From positions 1 through 12,748 of the forward strand of contig JAFGDC010000469.1 of NCBI GenBank assembly GCA_016932295.1: a stretch of DNA of 12,748 bases. Reading direction: 5' to 3'. The notes beneath the pieces were generated by a model, which worked only from the letters and a program-made list of their open reading frames with translations, was not told the DNA's origin and searched no databases. Position 1 is the first letter of the stretch; every line of letters starts with the position of its first letter. Both the position numbers and the translations under genes were made by a program. This document shows, in pieces, positions 9,056-12,748 of the stretch. The stretch comes from a candidate division CSSED10-310 bacterium. Its GTDB lineage: Bacteria > CSSED10-310 > JAFGDC01.

Positions 9056-10030
9056 TCAATGCAACAGCAGGGTGTTGGAAATGGCCGCGAACAACCACTG
9101 AAGCGGCGGGAACCAGCCGAACAGGGTGCCCCACAGCATGTCATCGAAATTCACCGGCATGAGCTTCACGTCCCAGGTGTTGCCGTCGTAAATGTGGGTA
9201 TAGCTGAGCCAGTTTGAGTTGGCCTTGGAATAGGGTCGGGCCTGAGCCATGACGAAGTATCCGATGCCGCCGGCATCGAACTGCCGCTTGAACATGGGCT
9301 CCTCGTCCTGTTCCCGGTAGGCGAAGGAGAACAACCACTGGTGCTGGGGATAATCGCGGCTGGTGGCGAAGTAGTAATCGAAGAACAGACCGCCGCCGGA
9401 AGGCCGACAGGCGAGTTTGCCGAGGAACAGATCGTACCAACTGCCACCCCATGGGGTATCCTCGAAGAGTACTGAACCGGAGAAGAAATAGGTGCCCGGC
9501 AGGATGTAATAGAAGGAGGATTCGTTGTAGGGATTGAGGAACAATTCGCTGGCGTACGCGATGGTGATGTTGAGCGGCGTGATGGTGGAGGAAATGGTTT
9601 CCTGCAGATCATTGATGTTTTCTATCATGTGTTCGATATTGAAGAGATCCTCGAAGAGCAACGCCAGGTCTATGAGCCAGGTGGCCACCGCCGGCCAGCA
9701 GGGCGGCGGGATGAAACCGCAGGAAGCGGCTTCGGCGAAATACACGACATTCTCGGCGAGTTCGGTGGCGAACACCCAGTCACCGGAGAAGACCGCGGCA
9801 TTGAGGGCCTGCACCAGATTGAAGCCGCGCGCCTCCCAAATGGCGCCGTTGAGGGCCGCCGCATCCACCACATTCTGCATGCGGATCTTGGTGGCGACAA
9901 AATTACCGATATTGATGGTGACCGCCACGAATGATGCCAGGGTCATGAGGATCAGGGTGACAAACACGATGGACTGTCCCTCCTGGTCCCTGTTCACGCC
10001 CTTCATCTGCCTGATCAAGTAGGAAATCAT
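9056..10030 (-). CDS. TadG/TadE-like pilus assembly protein without a visible vWA motif
   Basis: 324 residues. The N-terminal region matches the TadE/TadG-like family: EGQSIVFVTLILMTLASF, a helix at about 20-45, then IGNFVATKIRMQNVVDAAALNGAI at 41-64. A Gly18 is in the position of the prepilin cleavage site, but Phe23 replaces the Glu normally found at +5, so processing by TadV is doubtful. Full-length TadG proteins of other systems often carry a von Willebrand A domain with a DxSxS motif; I see none. The C-terminal end is hydrophobic and aromatic (LFGWFPPLQWLF at 303-314), like its TadE neighbours. AAAGGAGG lies six bases before the ATG at 10030, which I chose over an upstream start at 10186 that would overlap tadE heavily. 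Confidence 0.82.
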   Translation of the reverse strand: MISYLIRQMKGVNRDQEGQSIVFVTLILMTLASFVAVTINIGNFVATKIRMQNVVDAAALNGAIWEARGFNLVQALNAAVFSGDWVFATELAENVVYFAEAASCGFIPPPCWPAVATWLIDLALLFEDLFNIEHMIENINDLQETISSTITPLNITIAYASELFLNPYNESSFYYILPGTYFFSGSVLFEDTPWGGSWYDLFLGKLACRPSGGGLFFDYYFATSRDYPQHQWLFSFAYREQDEEPMFKRQFDAGGIGYFVMAQARPYSKANSNWLSYTHIYDGNTWDVKLMPVNFDDMLWGTLFGWFPPLQWLFAAISNTLLLH

Positions 10031-10041
10031 GGAGTCCTCCT

Positions 10042-10779
10042 TTAGTACCAGGGATACTCCGACTGTTGTGAATGGTTCACATGCGGCTCGTTGGGGATGG
10101 AGCAACGGCCCCGGATGTTCCAGAACGTTTCCTCCCCCAGGAAGATCCAGCTCCATAGATGCCGCCTGCTGGGGAACCACCACCAACCCAGCAGCCGGTT
10201 GAACACCGGGATCTGCAGGTGATACACATAGTTGACCTTGATGACGATGTCGCCGCCGTCCCGGCCGGAGCGCAGATGCTGCCCGGTCCCATAATCCTCG
10301 CCCAGGTCATCGGTGATGGAGACCCCGTCGCACCCCAATCCGGCGGTGGCGGCATAGGCGTACAACAGCCGATCGACCCCGTTCAGCATGTCTCGCAGAA
10401 AACCGGGCATGGACTCGAACACATCATTGATCAGTGCGATGAAAGGACCGATGATGGGAATATGGGAAGCGATGTCCAGACCCTCCGGCGAGATGGGCGC
10501 CATCGACAGGGCGATGGACAGGTGTATTTTGAAATACTTTTTCCACCAGTCCACCTCGTTGGGATCGCTGAACGGGAAACCGAAGATTTCGTAATCCCGG
10601 GGCACGTACACGGCGGCGCAACGGGCGCCGTTGAACGCGGCGTAATTGACCATGGCCTTGGCGTTGTACATCAGCGCAAACTCAAGGATGGCCGTCACCA
10701 GCGCCAGCAGTATGGGAAAGGTCAGGGCGAACTCCACCATGGCCTGGCCGTCTTCGCCCAGTCTTCTTCTGCGTCTCAT
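10042..10779 (-). CDS. tadE: TadE-like pseudopilin with Trp-rich tail
   Basis: 245 residues. It begins MRRRRRLGED, then Gly11 and QAMVEF, giving a G/XXXXE cleavage motif with Glu16 at +5 and a hydrophobic helix at about 17-38. The conserved TadE segment follows (NAKAMVNYAAFNGARCAAVY, 39-58). The periplasmic part carries Cys54, Cys150 and Cys226 and a Trp-rich stretch (GWWWFP at 198-203, then Trp209, 211 and 220). It is a likely minor pilin or assembly factor processed by TadV. GGGAGG lies six bases before the ATG at 10779, and the previous stop is 17 bases upstream, so a longer frame starting at 10914 is rejected. Confidence 0.88.
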   Translation of the reverse strand: MRRRRRLGEDGQAMVEFALTFPILLALVTAILEFALMYNAKAMVNYAAFNGARCAAVYVPRDYEIFGFPFSDPNEVDWWKKYFKIHLSIALSMAPISPEGLDIASHIPIIGPFIALINDVFESMPGFLRDMLNGVDRLLYAYAATAGLGCDGVSITDDLGEDYGTGQHLRSGRDGGDIVIKVNYVYHLQIPVFNRLLGWWWFPSRRHLWSWIFLGEETFWNIRGRCSIPNEPHVNHSQQSEYPWY

Positions 10780-10796
10780 ACCCAGCCTCCCATGCG

Positions 10797-11393
10797 CTAC
10801 TGGTTGCGCGCCTGCTTGAACATGACGCGCACCCGGATGGTGGTCATGATGATCAGTCCGATGAAGACAGCGATCGCCAACCCGAGGATCATGTAGCGGA
10901 CGATGAGATTCCATCGCTGCCGCTCCAGTTCCGCCTGGTAGGCTTTTTCGTCGCCGTACAGATTGTGTAACTCGTCGCGCGAGTAATTGGGCGCCTCGAC
11001 CCGGTTTTTCTTGCTGTGCGGTTGAATTGAACCGTTGGCGGCGCGGGCCGCCTGCTCGTGGGTGACCCCTCCGGGCGACGCCAGATCACCGCCTGCTCCA
11101 GGCGCCGAAAGCCCAGGACCAATCGCCGCCGCCCCTGATCCGGCCGCCGGCGCAGCGAAGCCGCCTCCGGCACCGCCATGGACACCGCCGGGTGCGTCAG
11201 CCGTCGTGTAGGACCCACCATCGGCGGCATCGAGACCGCCGCCGCCCTTGTAAAACAAGCCGCCCAACGAGTCGCGGAACATGACCAGGACGGAGATGAG
11301 CCCCACCGCGATCAGTACCACTATCAAGATGTATTCCACCATCGAAGCGCCGGTCTGATCCCGGCATGCGCCCCGCAACTCATTGATACTCAT
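10797..11393 (-). CDS. Large Flp-like pilin with Gly/Ala-rich linker and a second C-terminal membrane helix
   Basis: 198 residues, over three times the usual Flp length. The N terminus is a Flp signal: Gly15, then ASMVEY (Glu20 at +5, Tyr21 at +6) and a hydrophobic helix at about 21-39. After DSLGG comes a low-complexity Gly/Ala/Pro linker at about 49-110, a polar helical region at about 112-160 (DELHNLYGDEKAYQAELERQ), then a second hydrophobic helix at about 163-186 and a basic tail (RVRVMFKQARNQ). The two helices suggest it stays in the membrane even after cleavage by TadV, so it may be a base or anchor rather than a filament subunit. The ATG overlaps the tadV stop (ATGA), which implies translational coupling; the SD is weak. 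I do not recognise a named family for the whole protein. Confidence 0.82.
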   Translation of the reverse strand: MSINELRGACRDQTGASMVEYILIVVLIAVGLISVLVMFRDSLGGLFYKGGGGLDAADGGSYTTADAPGGVHGGAGGGFAAPAAGSGAAAIGPGLSAPGAGGDLASPGGVTHEQAARAANGSIQPHSKKNRVEAPNYSRDELHNLYGDEKAYQAELERQRWNLIVRYMILGLAIAVFIGLIIMTTIRVRVMFKQARNQ

Positions 11394-11932
11394 ATCTTCC
11401 CCAGGATGCTCAGGATCCAACACCAAAGGGTGCCGATGGAAATGCCGAATCCGAACGGAATCTTCATGCTGTCACTCGGATCCAGCGGTTCGGTGACCCG
11501 ATGCGGCATGATGCACGTGAACAGCGCGCGGAACACGTTCTTGAAGCCACGCCAGAGCCGCCCATGATACATCATAATCAAAATCGCTATGAGTCCTCCG
11601 CTCAACGCGGAAAAAAACACCGCCCAGAGGATGAACGGATAGCCGCCCAGTGCGCCGATGGCCCCCATGAGCTTCACATCACCACCGCCCATGCCGCCGA
11701 ACATGTAGACGATGAGGAACAATCCGAACCCCAGCACCAGCCCCACCAGGCTCGTCTTCAACCCGTCAAGACCGGAAGCCAGTGTATTGGTGACCACACC
11801 GCACACCATGGCCGTTACGGTCACCTTGTTGTAGATTTTGGAATACACCAAATCGGTAACCGCGCAAACCACCAGCAGCAGGAGAAGCACCCCCTGCGTG
11901 ATGCCGGACCATATCACCGGATCTCGCCACAT
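11390..11932 (-). CDS. cpaA: Prepilin peptidase TadV/CpaA (A24 family aspartic protease)
   Basis: 180 residues, all membrane, the size of the single-domain TadV/CpaA peptidases that lack the methylase domain of PilD. The two catalytic aspartates are Asp27 (in VVCAVTDLVYSKIYN) and Asp85 in the GxGD motif (GGMGGGDVKLMG). A late IPFGFGISIG at 158-167 is also typical. It should cleave the Flp and TadE-like proteins after Gly at G/XXXXE sites. The frame extends to a TTG at 11953, directly after the upstream stop, with no SD; the ATG at 11932 has TAAGGA about ten bases upstream and is preferred. The stop overlaps the next start. Confidence 0.93.
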   Translation of the reverse strand: MWRDPVIWSGITQGVLLLLLVVCAVTDLVYSKIYNKVTVTAMVCGVVTNTLASGLDGLKTSLVGLVLGFGLFLIVYMFGGMGGGDVKLMGAIGALGGYPFILWAVFFSALSGGLIAILIMMYHGRLWRGFKNVFRALFTCIMPHRVTEPLDPSDSMKIPFGFGISIGTLWCWILSILGKI

Positions 11933-11953
11933 GAACTTCTTTTCCTTAACCAA

Positions 11954-12130
11954 TCACGGAATCGGCAGCGAAATCCAGAAGGTCACCCGGTCGTAATATT
12001 CGACCACGGCGTGTTGAAACTGTCTGAACGCGAGCCCCAGCGTAACCGCCAGCAGGACCACCAGCAGCATGTACTCGGTCATTCCCTGCCCGTGCTCGTC
12101 ACACCACAGCGCCCGCAGCACCCGCTTCAT
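11954..12130 (-). CDS. Second small Flp-like pilin
   Basis: 58 residues, translated by hand from the ATG at 12130 to TGA at 11954. It has the same leader layout as the first Flp: Gly14, then QGMTEY with Glu19 at +5 and Tyr20, and a hydrophobic helix at about 20-35 (YMLLVVLLAVTLGLAF). The leader holds Cys10 and the tail is polar and aromatic (EYYDRVTFWISLPIP). GGGAGG lies four bases before the ATG. Tad loci often carry several flp copies, one major and others minor. Its place after the strong hairpin suggests lower expression than the first flp. Confidence 0.85.
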   Translation of the reverse strand: MKRVLRALWCDEHGQGMTEYMLLVVLLAVTLGLAFRQFQHAVVEYYDRVTFWISLPIP

Positions 12131-12147
12131 GCAACCTCCCTCGGATT

Positions 12148-12173
12148 GTGCGGGGAGGTCGCCCTCCCCGCAC
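12148..12173 (-). promoter_or_regulatory. Very strong 11-bp hairpin with GCGA tetraloop between the two flp genes
   Basis: GTGCGGGGAGG at 12148-12158 is the exact reverse complement of CCTCCCCGCAC at 12163-12173; in the minus-strand RNA the loop is GCGA, a stable GNRA tetraloop. It starts 10 bases after the flp stop. No U-run follows, so a simple intrinsic terminator is unlikely. Such hairpins after a major-subunit gene commonly protect the upstream mRNA from 3' exonucleases and give excess of the first product. Its CCTCCCC arm could also pair with the GGGAGG SD of the next gene, but the hairpin itself is the more stable pairing. Confidence 0.8.
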
Positions 12174-12183
12174 CTTACAACCG

Positions 12184-12357
12184 CTACTCTGCACCTTCCA
12201 GGCTGTCGGCAGCGTCCAGCGTCTTCTGTTTCAGGATGTCCCGGAAGTAAATAAACGCAGCGATGGCAGCGATGGCGATGAGGACCACGATGAGAATATA
12301 CTCCGTCATCCCCTGGCCTTCTTCGTCATTCCACAAATTCATGAGTAAATCCAACAT
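12184..12357 (-). CDS. flp: Flp major pilin candidate
   Basis: 57 residues from the ATG at 12357. A short leader (MLDLLMNLWNDEEG) ends at Gly14, followed by QGMTEY: Glu19 at +5 and Tyr20, the exact Flp G/XXXXEY processing motif. A hydrophobic helix at about 20-38 (YILIVVLIAIAAIAAFIYF) and a short polar tail follow. The mature protein of about 43 residues would be a typical Flp pilin. It is first in the cluster, behind the sigma-54-like promoter and before the strong hairpin, as expected for the most abundant subunit. AGGAGG lies about 11 bases before this ATG and abuts an alternative GTG at 12369, so that longer start is unlikely. Confidence 0.93.
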   Translation of the reverse strand: MLDLLMNLWNDEEGQGMTEYILIVVLIAIAAIAAFIYFRDILKQKTLDAADSLEGAE

Positions 12358-12373
12358 ACTTCTTCTCACCTCC

Positions 12374-12384
12374 TCACGTCGTGA
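12374..12384. repeat. Short palindrome in the flp leader
   Basis: TCACG-T-CGTGA, a perfect 5-bp inverted repeat around one base, between the predicted transcript start and the flp SD. It could be a protein-binding site or a weak RNA hairpin next to the SD. It is too short to be certain. Confidence 0.3.
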
Positions 12385-12415
12385 ATTTCACCTGCTGGTG
12401 GTTGTGTAGTTAGTA

Positions 12416-12431
12416 TGCATGATCCATGCCA
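12416..12431 (-). promoter_or_regulatory. Possible sigma-54 promoter for flp
   Basis: On the minus strand TGGCATGGATCATGCA matches the sigma-54 pattern TGGCACG-N4-TTGCA with correct GG-to-GC spacing (10 bases) and only two mismatches. The predicted start is near 12405, leaving a leader of about 48 bases. A weak alternative sigma-70 pair (TTGCAT, 17 bases, CATACT) covers the same stretch, and the element also contains an inverted repeat GCATG-GAT-CATGC, so it could be an operator instead. Confidence 0.45.
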
Positions 12432-12572
12432 CCTATGCAACAATTCCCGCGGCGCTCCCCGCAACGTTTTGCACCCATATCACCCAAGTCCGCTATGTAA
12501 ACGATTTCATAGCCGGCCTCATCGGAACACCTGCGGCGCCGACCAATTGCGAACATTTCTCTTTATTTCAAT

Positions 12573-12584
12573 ATGTTAAAACAT
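12573..12584. repeat. AT-rich inverted repeat upstream of flp
   Basis: ATGTT-AA-AACAT, a perfect 5-bp inverted repeat in the most AT-rich part of the control region. It could be an operator; in AT-rich DNA such a repeat may also be chance. Confidence 0.25.
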
Positions 12585-12725
12585 TTGACGAGGTGCGCAT
12601 GGTTTTGCGTACTGACACGATCTCCACCGGCATCATTCAGGTAGGCACCGCTGGCCAATCCGTCCCAAATCCCCCGCCTGATTTTTTAACTTAATGAGAC
12701 AGAAGGGAAAGCGCGAGAATTCGTT

Positions 12726-12738
12726 CACCATAATGGTG
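12726..12738. repeat. Perfect 13-base palindrome near the right edge
   Basis: CACCAT-A-ATGGTG, two perfect 6-base arms around one base. It has the shape of a dimeric regulator site, about 320 bases above the predicted flp transcript start, and may belong to a gene beyond the window. Confidence 0.35.
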
Positions 12739-12748
12739 CACAAGCCGA

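Larger units (their letters stand above)
12432..12748. other. Non-coding region upstream of the pilus cluster
   Basis: 317 bases with no gene I can support on either strand. It is more AT-rich than the genes, especially about 12550-12600. It holds GCAA-CGTT-TTGC at 12461-12472 (about 60 bases above the predicted flp transcript start, where an activator might bind), ATGTT-AA-AACAT at 12573-12584 and CACCAT-A-ATGGTG at 12726-12738. A T-run at 12682-12687 has no convincing GC stem before it, so I do not call a terminator. Most likely it is the promoter and control region of the cluster. Confidence 0.6.

Noticed and set aside
11933..11953. TTG start for the prepilin peptidase directly after the flp2 stop
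   Set aside because: No SD before it; the ATG at 11932 has a TAAGGA upstream and gives the usual peptidase length.
12637..12687. Possible plus-strand intrinsic terminator before the T-run at 12682-12687
   Set aside because: Only TCAGG and CCTGA could pair, with a loop of more than 30 bases; no GC-rich stem directly before the T-run.
12419..12694. 91-residue open frame on the plus strand
   Set aside because: No ribosome binding site, no recognisable motif, and it overlaps the proposed promoter element; likely chance in a non-coding region.

Overview
The window is one long cluster, all on the minus strand, encoding a Tad/Flp (type IVc) pilus assembly system. It is read from right to left. I recognise 14 protein-coding genes. 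Most are separated by less than about 40 bases or overlap by a few, and each start has its own Shine-Dalgarno sequence or a stop/start overlap. I see no RNA genes, insertion sequences or CRISPR arrays.

The secretin and processed pilins point to a Gram-negative (diderm) bacterium. By eye the GC content is about 60%, higher in the genes and lower in the non-coding right end. A forkhead-associated (FHA) domain fused to the Tad ATPase, split TadE/TadG-like pseudopilins and a possible sigma-54 promoter would fit a Deltaproteobacteria-like lineage (Desulfobacterota or Myxococcota). That is inference: no phylogenetic marker gene is present.

Layout from promoter side to distal side: a non-coding regulatory region (12432-12748) with several small palindromes; a sigma-54-like promoter (12416-12431); the Flp pilin gene; a very strong intergenic hairpin (12148-12173); a second small Flp-like pilin; the prepilin peptidase TadV/CpaA; a large Flp-like protein with a Gly/Ala-rich linker and a second membrane helix; TadE-like, TadG-like and second TadE-like pseudopilins with Trp-rich tails; and an unrecognised membrane-anchored protein. 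Next comes a near-consensus sigma-70 promoter (7393-7420), which appears to start a second transcription unit: CpaB/RcpC, the secretin CpaC/RcpA, a 180-base gap with a second strong hairpin (4859-4893), the FHA-CpaF/TadA ATPase, TadB, TadC, and a membrane protein with FHA, beta-rich and helical (TPR-like) parts.

Working model: TadV cleaves the pilins after a Gly in a G/XXXXE motif. The FHA-tagged hexameric ATPase, with TadB and TadC as inner-membrane platform, polymerises Flp through the CpaC secretin, with CpaB in the periplasm. TadE and TadG-like proteins act as minor or tip components. The two FHA domains suggest control by threonine phosphorylation, although no kinase lies in the window. 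No TadZ/CpaE, TadD lipoprotein or RcpB is present here; they may lie outside, be dispensable, or be replaced by the FHA proteins.
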